Notes: a model not told the origin generated them from the letters alone. Shown: positions 48,016-59,323, numbered from the stretch's first letter. The stretch: DNA of 64,000 nt from Paratinospora sagittata (GCA_035771175.1 CM069600.1:5603729-5667728), one strand, 5' to 3'. A program made the numbers and translations.

Positions 48016-50110
48016 TCTTGATTAGGTCTTTGGCCTAGTCCTTTTGATAGCTAAAGTGGCAAACGTTTTGCGTGTTTAGGGAAGAATCATCGAGAAGCGT
48101 AGGTCTTTGTCATTACTAAAAGGCGAAAGAGCTCAAAGCAAAGACGTGTTACGTTAACATTCTATGGAGATAGGGATCATGCATAAAGGTGAGGGTCTAG
48201 GTGATTTGTCTACTTTATCATTTAGTGTCAGCTCAATCTTTTCAATAGGCTAGAAAGGAGAAGAAAAAACTTCTTTGTTAGGGTTGATACCATCATCTTC
48301 TCTTAGTTAGGATCCATACCATCATCTTCTTCATTTGGCTCTACATTTGTGAGGAAGAATGACATGGATGGTTTGACTATTTAGTATAGCCAATCTCCAA
48401 AATTAATATTTGAATTGCATATCTCATTTTGCTTCTCGGAGATATTTGCAAAAAGGATATCTGTGATTGAGCCTACCACAATAGCGACAAAAGGAGGGGA
48501 GCTTCTCATATATATGGGGCATGTTTTTTCTATTGATGTTGATAATCAAACCTCTCCAAAGGCGTTTGGTATATTATCCAAATGAATGTGCACTGCAATA
48601 TTCTTATTTTGCACTATTCCTTCCTATTTGGAGGACCCTAAGCTCGATCCATTGAACTTTACAAAAATGGTTGCTAAGAAGCTAAATGAATTTTCTCTCT
48701 CGACAGTCAAGTGGAAGGCCATGAATCAAGACCTAGAATTTATAAAAGGACAAGGAAGAAGGAAAAGGGTTCATGGAAGGGCCCCATGGTTGAAGGAAAA
48801 AGAGGTAATTGTTGAAGAGCAATAGACGACCAGATTGTTGAAGATTTCAAGATAGCTTGTTTGATTTATTATTCCCCAGGCCTTGAGAATGCTTTTCTGT
48901 GTTGGCTAGATTAAAGTCCAAGAAGGGGGTGAATATTTTTACCTTCCAAAAATTTATATAAATGAGCAGCAAGAATGAAAATATGAAAGCAAGAAATTAA
49001 CGGTGCACAAACAATTTTAGCGTGGTTCAGATCTTCAAGCTTACGTCTACGATTGACATATTCCAATCAAGATTTCTCAAACACCCACTATGGATCCTAC
49101 TTCAAGAATGAAGTTCAAACCAGTTATAATCTCATTTCACATGTGTGAGTTACCTTTACAAGAATCCTATTCACTCACTCTTTCTCACTAGTGACACAAG
49201 TCACTTTACAAGAAATAAAATCAAGAATAATGGAAGGTGTTCTCTTACTCTTACTAAGAACTCTTTAGAATCTTATACAATATACTTAGATGCTCCTCTA
49301 GAATGCTCAGCAAGATGATAAAGGATGAATCACATTTGAATGAGAATAACTCTTTTGAAAGCTTTTAAAGATCTTGAATCAAACTCAAAAAGCTTTTTCT
49401 CAAGATGAAAATCGTTCACATAGCACTTCGAAAACTGTCGTGACCCCTCTCCGGGTGACGTCATGATCGGCACAGTACCCCAGATAATACCACAACACGA
49501 TAATACCTGAGGCATTTATAAGCCTCTATGCAGAAAGTATATAATAAACTCAATACATAACCTGTATATGATCAAGATAATTGAACCAAAAATAAAATTT
49601 CATCATCATCCAATTGATTATCATATGGTTCAAAACCCTCGAGCCTATATGGAACTCAAATAATAGTCCATCATTCCTCTATTCATCATATACAGTCCAA
49701 ACAACCACCACTATCTATGTTTTATATACAATAGTACATGCGATAGTTACATACAGTTTACAAAAAATAAAACAATTGAAACTAGTCCCAAGTCCCCAAA
49801 ATATACAAACCAAAATCTACATTCAAGTACCATTCAAAAAAAAATTCAAAATTATATTCACCAAATTAATTTGATTGAGTTTAAGATATATAGTGCTAAA
49901 GTTGATTAGGACAAAGTTGTTAGGTTTGTTTTGTGCTCATGTTAGTTTGTAATTTTTGTTTTGTTTCTATTAAGCCCTTGATTAGCTTTGTTCAAGATGT
50001 AGTATGTTATTTCATGAACAATATAGTTTATGTATTTTATATCTAACTTTAGATTCTCTTAACCTAAAAGATTATGTTACATTACTTTAGCTAGTAATGT
50101 AACATGCATA
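48016..50110 (-). mobile_element. Right-arm copy of LINE and LTR debris
   Basis: This is the reverse complement of 10450-12545: the ORF1/zinc-knuckle fragment (about 48060-48900), then LTR ends (48900-49990). The palindrome TGACGTCA is intact here at 49456-49463, whereas the left copy reads tgacgaca. No functional gene; the open frames at 48586-48825 and 49330-49515 are antisense or degenerate. Confidence 0.55.
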
Positions 50111-50962
50111 CAGTTGAAAAAAATAATGATGTGTATAATTACACTCTTATATATTCATTAGATCTTTTATAAAAAATAAAAAATAAAAACTACATATATA
50201 TAATAAATGATCAATTGAATCTTAATAGTTACACACAATTATATTTTTTGTCATCATATTAGAATTTATCAAAAAATTTAGATTGAAACACTTCAATCGT
50301 GAGCATAAGAGTCGTGCAAGATTTTAACTTTTATTAATTTCTTTATAATATAAATTAAAATGATAACCCTAAATCTTAAACCAAAAAATTCAAATATTAA
50401 ACTCTAAATCCTAAAGAATAAAAGAGAAAAAGCGGTAAGAATATTTTTAAAAAGCAAATATTTTTTGTTTCAATTTACAATTGAAAATTCAAAATTGATT
50501 TTTGACAAATATTTTTTTATCCAAATATTTGAAAAAGAAAACAAAAAAACTATTATGGTGTCTTGTGAGCATTTAATGTCAAAAAATGCAAGTATATCTC
50601 TTTAATTATAGAATATAATGCTTTTGTTTTTAAATGTTAGTTTTCCTTTATAATTCTCTTTCATTGATCTTTAGGTATTTTAAATGAAATAAGTACAAAT
50701 GAGCTTAATAATAAAGCTAATTGAAAATGTGCTCATGATCAATCTATAAAGCAAAGAGAAATATACATATGTCTAAGACATGGTACCTTTTATAGTATGA
50801 AAAGTTTCTAAAAAAATGAAATTGAATTAACTACCTTTGCTTTTATTCATAATGCAACGAATACAAAGATATATAAATTTGGAATATTGAGAAAGAAAAA
50901 CTTTCTTCGTACATTTATTATTAGAATGAGACAAATATTAATCTAACAAATAACCGTACTAA

Positions 50963-51678
50963 TTAATGGCCCTCAGAGCAGCCTTCAGAGCATGAGTTCA
51001 AGCAACCTTCAACTTCCTTTTCACCTGTAATTAAAAATTCTATATAAGAAATAATAAAACTCATAATACTTATAATGTACATATTACTATTATTCTTTTG
51101 ATTCTTAATTATTTTTTAATATATGATTCTTATAATGTACTTAATAATACTTTATTTTGTGACTTATTAAACTCTATTAAATAATAATGTGTCAAATTGA
51201 AGTCAATGTGATTCTAAAATAATATTTTTTTTTCTTAGAGGTTGAAAAAAATTAAAAAATTATCTAAGAAGAGTTTTTTTTTTTTGTTTTTTTAAAATTC
51301 TTTACTTTTTTTGGACGTTACAAATAGAGTTATCAAATGCCATCTAAATCTTTTTCATGATGCAACATAAAAAAAGTAAGAGATAGAGATTAAGAAGAAA
51401 AATAAATACTTACGAGGATTATTGAGTGTGCTAATTTTTGTACATTTTGTATATGCACACTTTTTAATGCACGAGTGATTGACATCCAAAGCAAACGAAG
51501 CAGCTCCCACGCATTCTCCTAAACAACGGACACCACATTCGACTGGATTTTTGGATTTGATGACACATGGCCCAAAGCATTTTACATAACAAAATGCAAA
51601 GCCAAAGGAAAAAGCATTAGTTTGATGTGCAAATACACCTATTAGTAAAACAAGCACTAAAAACGCTTTTCCCTCCAT
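50963..51678 (-). CDS. Thionin-like cysteine-rich secreted peptide, gene 6 (two exons)
   Basis: Exons 51678-51414 and 51024-50963 flank a 389-bp phase-1 intron. The product is 108 aa, the inverted twin of gene 3. The signal peptide MEGKAFLVLVLL...NA is followed by four triads: CYVKCFGPC, CGVRCLGEC, CIKKCAYTKC and CLNSCSEGC. Relative to gene 3 it carries two extra residues (VG) after the second triad. Exon 2 is identical in protein to that of gene 3. A poly-A signal-like aataaa lies on the minus strand about 40 bp past the stop. Confidence 0.9.
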
Positions 51679-51705
51679 CTCTTTACAAAAGCTATAGTTA
51701 TCGAT

Positions 51706-51718
51706 CTTCTTCTTCTTC
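51706..51718 (-). repeat. Short (GAA)4 tract in the leader of gene 6
   Basis: The counterpart of the 12-unit tract of gene 3 at 7901-7937, here only about 4 units. Confidence 0.9.
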
Positions 51719-51755
51719 AGTAGTTTGACATGACAATTCACCACCAACTAATTAA

Positions 51756-51762
51756 ATTTATA
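51756..51762 (-). promoter_or_regulatory. Putative TATA box of thionin-like gene 6
   Basis: The minus strand reads TATAAAT, 78 bp upstream of the ATG, in the conserved context ctagaaattctataaatt. Confidence 0.5.
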
Positions 51763-52720
51763 GAATTTCTAGTATCTTGTTTAGATATTGGTATTAATGA
51801 CTTCTATTTTAAAATTATTATAATATTGTATTAATTAAGAGGAAGGCTTTTTAAGAAATACATTTATATATAACTTTAGATTCTCTTAACATTGAAGATT
51901 ATATTCGGTTGCCTTGCATCTGGACATGTACTCAATTTTACACCTAGCTAGATACTATTTTTTTTTATTTTTTATTTTCCATATTTTTACTACAAAGTTC
52001 TAACAATAAAGTAAATTAATACAAAATTAAAAGGGTTAAGTAAGCATATTAATTAAAAAATATGTTTCCCTCTAAGTGGGAGTGGAGATAGATTGACCTT
52101 ATAAAAAGATAAGTGAAAAGATTAATTCTTATATTTTATTTTAGTGCTTAGACTATTTCAAAAAGTTCATTTTAGAGTTGATAGAGTAGTTAAGTGGTGT
52201 TAAGTTCATTATATGTTTATTTTATCTTTCAATAATAATACATAATTGTTTGGCAGGCCTGAATCTCTACTAGATTTGATATTGTCCCCAACTTAACCAC
52301 CTTTACGTTCAGGTGTCGTGGAGTTTTAATTCAAAAGGCCTTGGTACTAATGAGGGTAAGATCTTAACTTATATTTCATGTGATGAACTTACTCACATCC
52401 AATCTGAGACTATTATTTCAGTCCATACATACTCAACAATAATGACGTGGCGTATTAATTACTATTTAAATTAAAATTTATAATATTAAAAATATGAATC
52501 TAAGATTTAAATTAAGGAAAGACCAATATTTTTTTAATTAAAATTATCTTATCAGTTTCTTAAAACAGGTTCCTCTAAAAATGGTAGCAAATAAAACTCA
52601 TTTATACTATTATCTAAACAATATACTAAAAATTCTATATAAATTCCATTAGCCTGACTAACAACCATATCACAGGACTGAAGAAATTAAGTATTAATAC
52701 TATAACTTGGTAAGGGAAGT

Positions 52721-52802
52721 TTGTAGTGAGTCTATTGCTATTAGGTGTATTTATCAGCCAAAGCAATGCCCAATTATCGTTCTTGGTTTGCTACAAAGAA
52801 TC
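52721..52802 (+). pseudogene. Stub of thionin-like gene 2 at the outer end of the right arm
   Basis: The sequence aligns with the start of gene 2 exon 1 (VVSLLLLGVFIS, QSNAQLS) up to CYKE, then stops matching at about 52802. The first codons including the ATG are missing: agggaag is joined straight to tttgtagtgag. It can encode nothing useful but marks the duplication breakpoint. Confidence 0.8.
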
Positions 52803-53465
52803 CTATTCAAACTAAAAAATAAATAATAAGAATCTTCTCTCTTTTACTAATTGTCTACAAAAACTACCCATTTATGACTTAGCTTAATTTCCTATTCCAT
52901 TATATTTTTGTTTCCTTAAACAACTTATGGATAACTTCAACCACTAATTGAGTTTCAATTGCTAGCCTTGTTATATGGCATGCCAATCCAAAAATTTAAT
53001 CATTGCCCCTCACGGTTGCCAACACATGTATAACGTGGCATTTGAATCAAATCCTTATTCTATTGAGGAAGAAAAATACTGGGGAGATGCAATCTTCAAC
53101 ATTTTTTCTAAGGAAAATTTGACAAAACATCCTTTTGGGAATTTAAAAACTAAAAAAATAGCATGTCCCATAATTTTCAGTACCTATAACATCTTTAAGC
53201 ATGTAAAAAGACTAAAATACCCTCTTATAAATAAAACAACCAGGTGGTCAACCAACAAATGTTATTCAATTTATTCATTTGATTTTCATTTAAGCTACTC
53301 TAAACAGCCCAAAGCTTTAGATTGTTTGAATAAAACAACAAAATCACCTAGAAACATCTCCATTATTTAGCCATTATTATCTTTAATCCTCTTTTCTTTC
53401 ATTTTTAAAACTTTTCTTTCAATTGCAAAAATTGTATGTTGTCTAAAGATTGCTACTTCATGCAA
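52803..53465. other. AT-rich intergenic DNA
   Basis: No gene is supported. A 131-codon frame at 52975-53370 has no recognisable motif, AT-driven composition and no homologue I can name. Confidence 0.4.
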
Positions 53466-53882
53466 AAATGAATATTTTTGGAATCAATAATGAAGGTAAG
53501 TGATTAAATTACATATTACCTCAAAATATGTTATACATCTAATCTATGAGATTGACTCAGCAAATATATGACAATATATTTTATTTTACCGTCTTTTTGT
53601 TATGCATATGTTCATGTAGTTGATATCTCAACGATTGTTTGATATATCAATCAAATATCACATTGATAATATATCAAATATATCAACGAACATCAACTAG
53701 TACTTTTTATTTACTGTCTTTTAAAAATTAAATATATCTTAAATTTGTCTAAATGAGTATTTCTTATGTTTTTGAAATCAATGAAGGTAAGTGGTTAAAT
53801 TATTATGTTACCTCAAAGATATGTTATATATCTAATCTATGAAATTGACTAAGCAAATATATGACAATATACTTTATGTTAT
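53466..53882. repeat. Direct repeat pair, about 130 bp
   Basis: Copies at 53466-53590 and 53752-53882 share atcaatgaaggtaagtg-like, ctaatctatga and agcaaatatatgacaatat blocks in the same order. The spacing is 285 bp. Confidence 0.75.
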
Positions 53883-54598
53883 CTTATTGACATGATGATG
53901 GGGTCTCCTTCTCCATTATACTCTTTCACCTCCGCTGTCTTAACGTTCCTGGGCAGCGGGGTCTGGAAAATCTCGTTGACGAATGAGAATGAAAGCTTTT
54001 TATATTCCCGATAGTGTTTCAGGGAATTATCTCTGCTGGATCTAATTAATTCAGCATGTCCAGACTTAGATATCTTTCTGGACTTCGATCTAACTCGACT
54101 AGTCGCGCTAGTTTGCCTTGAACGTGCCGATTTGGCAGAAGTTTTTGTGGCATCAACCCTCTTCTCAGGTACTGACTTGGATAGGGCTTCCCTCGTCTTA
54201 TCTGCCTTGGTTGGTACCAACCTTGGATGGGAGGATGTTGAGTTGCGACTCTTTTTGGCATCCAAGGAATGACTTAAGTCGCCGACCAAGAGAAACTTAG
54301 GGTGGGAGCTCGATATGGGCTTGACCCGAACTGGCCTTCGCTTTGAGCTCGTGCTTCCTTCCTCTTTTCGAAGTTGGGAGTCAGATGAAGGTAGGAAGGG
54401 AAACATCTCCTTCATCATCTACTGTTGCTCGAGAATGACCCAGGACATTTTCTCAAGATTTTTCTCGATCGTATTCATTCGAGACTTTTGAGCAGAACCT
54501 TTCTCCTTTGGCTTGGGAAGTCTTTCTCTTTTAGCCTTAGGTATTTCCAAGGTTGCCACTGGTTCCAGTTCAACCAGAATTTCTGCCTCTTGACTCAT
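53879..54598 (-). pseudogene. Gag fragment of a Tat/Ogre-like gypsy element
   Basis: From ATG 54598 (MSQEAEILVELEPV) the frame runs 59 codons to a TAG (54419-54421) and continues in frame to 53879. It is rich in Lys, Arg and Ser and ends FVNEIFQTPLPRNVKTAEVK then YNGEGDP, the conserved start of the gag domain in Tat/Ogre/Athila-type gypsy elements (PLPxxFKxPxLxxYDGxxDP). It is then truncated at the 53752-53882 repeat. The rest of the element is absent. Confidence 0.65.
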
Positions 54599-54623
54599 GG
54601 CTACCGAGCTAAACTTAAATGTC

Positions 54624-54643
54624 TTCCCACAAACGACGCCAAA
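54624..54643 (-). other. Primer-site-like sequence of the Tat/Ogre-like element
   Basis: The minus strand reads TTTGGCGTCGTTTGTGGG, close to the TGGCGCCGTTGCCGGGG type used by this gypsy group, directly after an LTR end CATCAACA (54644). Confidence 0.5.
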
Positions 54644-55680
54644 TGTTGATGCAAGATTTGACCAACACCAAATAATAATAGATTGGAAGGGACGTGCTTA
54701 GCTGGAACCTGCAAAGCTGTTTACTGATCAGTGTGCCTCATTTGGATGTCTATCATTTACCTTTACTAAGTGAACAGTTCTCAATAAAGCCAGCCAATCC
54801 AATCTCCAGGCTGAGAGGTTGGATCACAATAGACCAGCTTAAATACCAAGTCTTCTGAAACAACAAGCTGCCTCTCATTCACTATTTAAAGTTACTAAGG
54901 ACAAGATTGAATCTGGCTAACTATGTTGATTGTTGGTTCAATAGAGTAATGGTATAATGCATTGACTCCTTGACACGGTGCACAAATGAACAGTGGCATG
55001 CGAGAATAGCTGATACGCGCTTATTACCACTATTTCTTATGAACAATATCGTATATATGAATAGTGTTATATACATGAATAATATCGTATACATGAATAG
55101 TGTCATATACCTGAACGATGTTGTATGCATGAATAGTGTCATATACCTGAATAGGTGAAAGACTTTTCTGATGTGGAAGATCAGTCAAAGTCGCAACCAC
55201 AAAGCATACTAAGACTTTCCTAGCAATTCCAACACTACTTTTTGGGAAACATATACAATATTGCACTACTAACTGGTAAAATAAAGACAGTAACTGTAAA
55301 AAGTAGAAAGACAAAAAATTTGCGTGGTTGATTTTGAGACCTACGTCCGCAGGCAGAGTGTAGAATCTTCACTATAAACTGGAGATTACAACTTCTCTCT
55401 TTTCTTTCAAGGAGAGAACAATGAGACTCTCTCTATCTTGAAAATTCAAATATACTTGTGATCAATCAGATCTGAATGAATTGAATTGAAATCTGAGCCC
55501 CTATTTATAGTTAGAAATTATGAATAAAATATTATTTTTTATCACAAGTTAAATAGTAACTTATTGGCTTCTTCTTCACCTCACATGCTAAATAGTAAAG
55601 TTGAATAGTAACTTATTAGCTTCTTCTTCACCTCACATGCCGAATAGTGTTTTCTTTTTGTCTTCCTTTTCTAGTCATGG
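54644..55680 (-). repeat. LTR of the Tat/Ogre-like element, outer end unclear
   Basis: The inner LTR edge is tgttgatgc at 54644 on the plus strand. The region at 54700-54960 (ggttggatcacaat, taaataccaa, cattcactatttaaagttac) is homologous to 63290-63560 in solo LTR H. At 55320-55400 there is a tgcgtggttgatttt / cctacgtccgcagg motif common inside plant LTRs. The outer boundary was not found. Confidence 0.5.
55035..55160. repeat. Minisatellite, about 35-bp unit
   Basis: Alternating blocks gaatagtgtcatatac and gaataatatcgtatac-like repeat about three and a half times. Confidence 0.8.
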
Positions 55681-56057
55681 ATGTAACAATATGTACTGAG
55701 AATTAATATATGTGAGGTTTTAACCTTGATTTTGCATATATATGGACTTGAAGGTATAAATGAAAATGATTTGAGATAAGTGTTTCATGGATGTGGTACA
55801 GACCTAATATGGTATATGTGAATGTGAATGATTTAGATGAATGTATTGGGATTCATATATTGACTTCTGAATGTTTTGAGGAGTATCAGGTGCATGTAGA
55901 ACTTCGTATTTATAGAGAGGTTCTGCCGAAATTTTTAGTAAAATTTGAGTGTATTTCTTTCAAGAAGAGGCTGATAAAGTATTAGATACGTCTAGGTACG
56001 GCGTATTTGGTATTCTGTGCCGGTCATGACGTCATCCTTCAAAGGGGGTTGTGATAG
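55681..56057 (+). mobile_element. Gypsy LTR 3'-end fragment
   Basis: It ends tctgtgccggtcatgacgt... with the palindrome TGACGTCA at 56027-56034 and gggttgtgata, matching in style the 3' edge of LTRs A and E. An open frame at 55791-55985 resembles a decayed gypsy stretch but is not assignable. Confidence 0.4.
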
Positions 56058-56080
56058 TATATACAATATATATTCATACG

Positions 56081-56105
56081 CCCCCCCCCCCCCCACACAC
56101 ACACA
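56081..56105. repeat. Poly-C run followed by (CA)n
   Basis: Fourteen C followed by about six CA units; a likely sequencing or assembly weak point. Confidence 0.9.
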
Positions 56106-56159
56106 TAATTAAAAATATATATATATAACTAAGAGTTTACAAAGTGAAAATAAAACATA

Positions 56160-56350
56160 GTGACAATCAAAAGTGTTATATTTAGAGATTGGTTACGAGT
56201 TCGAGCCCCACAATGATATGCACTAATAGGAAGGTGCTAGCTATCCAACCTTTTTGGATGCAAAACTTCAGATTAGTCTCGCCCCCGCCAAGGGCTTAGT
56301 TGAGGACATTGGGGGGTTTAGAACCAAAAAAAATAAAATAAAATAAAATA
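56160..56350 (+). mobile_element. Possible tRNA-derived SINE
   Basis: A B-box-like gagttcgagcccc (about 56198-56210) lies 30 bp after a weak A-box-like region (tatttagagattgg). About 110 bp of body follow, then an A-rich (aaaat)n tail at 56322-56350. This layout fits a plant SINE. No target duplication was confirmed. Confidence 0.4.
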
Positions 56351-57316
56351 AGAGTATAGTTTTAGAACGAAAAATTGTTGTAGCATTCTAATATTTAGAA
56401 TTTTATAGTAAATTAAAAAAAGTTAGGCTTACAAATTATTTATTATTTAATTAAAAATAAATAAATAAATAATACTTTTTATTTCTATGTTTTATTTAAT
56501 TATTGAATTAAATTTTATATTATATTTTAATTTTTTATTGAAAGCTATTAAAACCACCCACTCATTACTCTCAGTTCACCCTCTCATTCACTTCACCCAC
56601 CTAAAACTTCAAAAACAACTAAACCTATATCTCCACCCTCCCTAATCTCTAAAATACCCTTCCTGCCCTCTATCTACTCTCCAACGCTCCATTTCCCTCT
56701 TCTTCTCAATCTTCATTCCTTGCTTGATTTCAACCATTGATGGAGTTAAATCAACGCTTTTTAAGACTTTTTGGCAAGAAATGGAGGAGATCTAGTGGTA
56801 AAATCGAAATATTTCGTGAAAAAAATCTCAAATATAAATCGATGAGTAAATCTTCAATTTTTCAAGTTATAAGTTGAATTTATTATCTTGTTTAGTGTTA
56901 TTTGTTCATTTCTACCTAGATCTAAGACCTAAATCATGAAAAAATCCATTAAAATGTGGTGAGAAATGGTTTTTTTGAAACCCTTTCTCGCAGCTCGCAA
57001 CGAGCTGTCCGGCTGACCAGAGCCGGACAGACTCACCTTTGTCCATCCGTGGATCCAAAAGTCCAGTTCAAAGGCTTAATGTAAAGGCCGAGTTCAAAGA
57101 CTCACTCCATATAACTCTTAAGTTAATTTTGGGCTAAGACTTTTTAATATGACTTGACCCCGCCTAGCTTGGTATATTTTTCAGAATTCTGGGCCTGGTG
57201 GCGCCTGACTGGGCCGGCCCTAGTGGGCCAGTCCATCTCATTTAGAAGCGTACAAAAGAATCCATAGAGAATACTAACAGAACCAATCTTCCAAAAGACA
57301 AAAAAAGAAAAGAAAG
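56351..57316. other. Intergenic DNA upstream of the SecE-like fragment
   Basis: An AT-rich part (to 56550) is followed by a pyrimidine-rich stretch (ctccaccctccctaatc region, 56560-56730). It resembles a leader and may belong to a decayed element or to the downstream gene. No coding sequence can be assigned. Confidence 0.35.
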
Positions 57317-58141
57317 ATGAGTGTTTCTGGTTCAGTCACGCAGTGTTCAGGTCTCTTGGTCCTTCTTGCCCTTCTTGATTCTTTAGCTTAATTTCTCCAA
57401 TTTTTTTCCAATTTTTTTGATTCATTTATTCTTCATTTCTCTCTTAGGATTGACACATTTCAAGTTTCAAAACCTCCCATATCGATTTCAAAGATTCAAG
57501 TTAAGCAGAAAAAATGGTTCCAACAATCTCAGATTCACCCCTAAAAACGTAATTCCAATTTCTGCTTTGATCTTTCTGGGCAATCTTGCTTATGGGTGCG
57601 AACAATTTCTATTTTAAATTACTGGGTTTTTTGTTTCATAAATTAAACTTGCAGGTTTCAGGATTAGGTCTTCGGATTTCCCTCTTGGGTAGTAGCAAAA
57701 GTAGCAAACTTTCTACTTATTTGGGGAGGAATCATCAGGAATTAAGGTTTGAAGATGATGGGTTTTATTCTGAGCCCTTTTGGGTTTCTCTGGCAAAGGA
57801 AGCATATGGGTATTATACATCATATGAATGTTAATTAGTGATTTTGATATTTAATTGCTTTGCCCTTTTCCTTGGTTTATTGATTTTTGAAGGTCTGTTT
57901 ATGTTAATTGGTGATTTTGATGCTTAATTTCTTTGCCCTTTTCCTTGGTTTATTGATTTTTTGAGTTTGTTTTTTTAATGTTAATTAGTGAGGTTGATGC
58001 TTAATTGCCCTACCCTTTCTTTGGTTTATTGATTTTTGAAGTTATCTTTTCCTGTGCTGGGGTTTGAGGTCGTTGCTCTTGTTTCTGATTGAGCAGCCTG
58101 GTCAGCTTAAGTATATTGAGTGGCCAGCCTTCCAGAGCACG
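57317..58141 (+). pseudogene. SecE-like (plastid SECE2-type) gene fragment
   Basis: Predicted exons are 57317-57350 (MSVSGSVTQCS), 57448-57548, 57655-57809 and about 58069-58141. Exons 1-3 join in frame with GT-AG borders and give a basic, Ser-rich N terminus like a transit peptide, then VSGLGLRISLLGSSKSSKLS and LRFEDDGFYSEPFWVSLAKE. Exon 4 carries IEQPGQLKYIEWPAFQST, which contains the Glu/Trp-Pro core of SecE proteins that precedes their last membrane span. SecE is a small subunit of the Sec translocon, here plausibly plastid. The last membrane exon was not found before transposon sequence begins. A base seems missing at the end of exon 3, and the expected acceptor upstream of gtttgag reads ctg, although a cryptic acceptor at 58068 keeps the frame. 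A broken copy is likely; the family call rests on one motif. Confidence 0.45.
57830..58045 (+). repeat. Three-copy tandem repeat in an intron of the SecE-like fragment
   Basis: A 73-77-bp unit with gttaattagtga, gatgcttaattgc and ccttggtttattgattttt starts at 57830, 57903 and 57980. Confidence 0.85.
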
Positions 58142-58283
58142 GTATGTATAATCCTCAAGAACATTATGAAACTCATATACAGTTAGAATTTTAAGTATAA
58201 AACCCCTTAATTCAGCCCACTAGTTTCATAGATTTGGCACAAAAAGTTTAAATAAATCGAAAGAAAAGCTCTCTACTTTTCTG

Positions 58284-58530
58284 TTTGTGTTTTGTTTCTG
58301 TTAAGCATTTGATTTAGCTTTGTTCCTGTGGTACGGTGTCTATGAACAATGGATTTACTGTATTGTTTGTGTTATTCTACCTACGAGCTCGACATTCTCA
58401 TAGAATCAAACAGTCGAATCATTGAATGTAACATTCAGATGACACAATTTAAGCCAATTTGGCCAAAGAAACAACTAGATAGTCGGCTTGTTTATATTAA
58501 ACCAAAGTGCTTAATGCATTAACCTTCAAC
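58284..58530 (-). repeat. Diverged relative of repeat R and its neighbour
   Basis: Blocks ttttgtttctgttaagca, gctttgttc, then cggcttgtttatattaaacc match 49936-50045 and 47880-48010 of the right arm in the same orientation, so the sequence is a dispersed repeat rather than part of the thionin promoters alone. Confidence 0.55.
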
Positions 58531-59080
58531 TGAGGTATGCCCTGTGATGAAGAAAATTTAGGCTTGTTGGCTTGTCGGGTGATATGAAATCTGACTCTAT
58601 GGTAATAGTGGAAGTCCCATGAATATATGATTCGTAATGCATATGCTAACAGATTGGCTATGGAAAGGTGATGGAAAAGATTGGAAAGCTACCATATGAC
58701 AGACTTCTATTAGTGAGGCAAAAAGGGTTAACAGTTTCATATATGGTCTTGAAAGGGTGTCAACATTGATGAGGAGCTTTAATAAAAAGGGTTAGCAGCT
58801 CCATGCAACAACTACTTTTTGAATCCCTGGTTCAATATTAGCTTGGCTTTTTCACACATCCAAGATTAGGTGGGGTTGTTAGACTAATTTCAAAACAAGA
58901 TGAGTGGGAAAAGGCTGGTTCGAAGCTGGGTAGCTTTTGACATAAAGAGGTTTCTTTGGTCTTCCACTAGCCTTGGCGACCACAGAAAGGTAATCCAATT
59001 AACTTACGAATCTAGTCTTTATATTTGATTGTTAGTGTTTACTCAAAGAGATCATTAATTATTGAAGAGGTCTCTCCATT

Positions 59081-59323
59081 TCTCACATGCCGGATGCATT
59101 CAACCAAGCGAAAGGAGTGGGCCTTATTGCATCATATGTGACTCTATGGTCTTTATGGTTGGAACGGAACAATAGGGTTTTTAATAACAAAAGTAGGAGT
59201 GTGGGGCAATTGTGAGAATCAATTAAATTGGTGGCTAGTTCTTGGGTGTTTATTTCAGTATGGAATTCAGGCTTCTCTTTATCAGAATGGGTGTTGGGTT
59301 GGGAAAGATGCTTGCTTGAATAG
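59081..59323 (+). pseudogene. LINE ORF2 C-terminal end
   Basis: The frame SHMPDAFNQAKGVG, then TLWSLWLERNNRVFNNK, SVGQL, a stop (TGA), ESIKLVASSW and LSEWVLGWERCLLE to a TAG at 59321 matches the tail of plant LINE reverse transcriptases (the WxxWxxRNxxxF motif). It is 5'-truncated, as is usual for LINE copies. Confidence 0.65.

Larger units (their letters stand above)
46676..52802 (-). repeat. Right arm of the large inverted duplication
   Basis: It matches 13876-6955 in reverse: 3' flank and gene 5, LINE and LTR debris, gene 6, the shared upstream region, and a stub of gene 2. It lacks about 1.2 kb present in the left arm. Its inner end was continuous with the flank now at 17625-17768 before copia B inserted. 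Confidence 0.85.

Noticed and set aside
52975..53370. 131-codon open frame on the plus strand
   Set aside because: No recognisable motif, AT-driven composition, no promoter or splice context and no repeat elsewhere in the window to support it.
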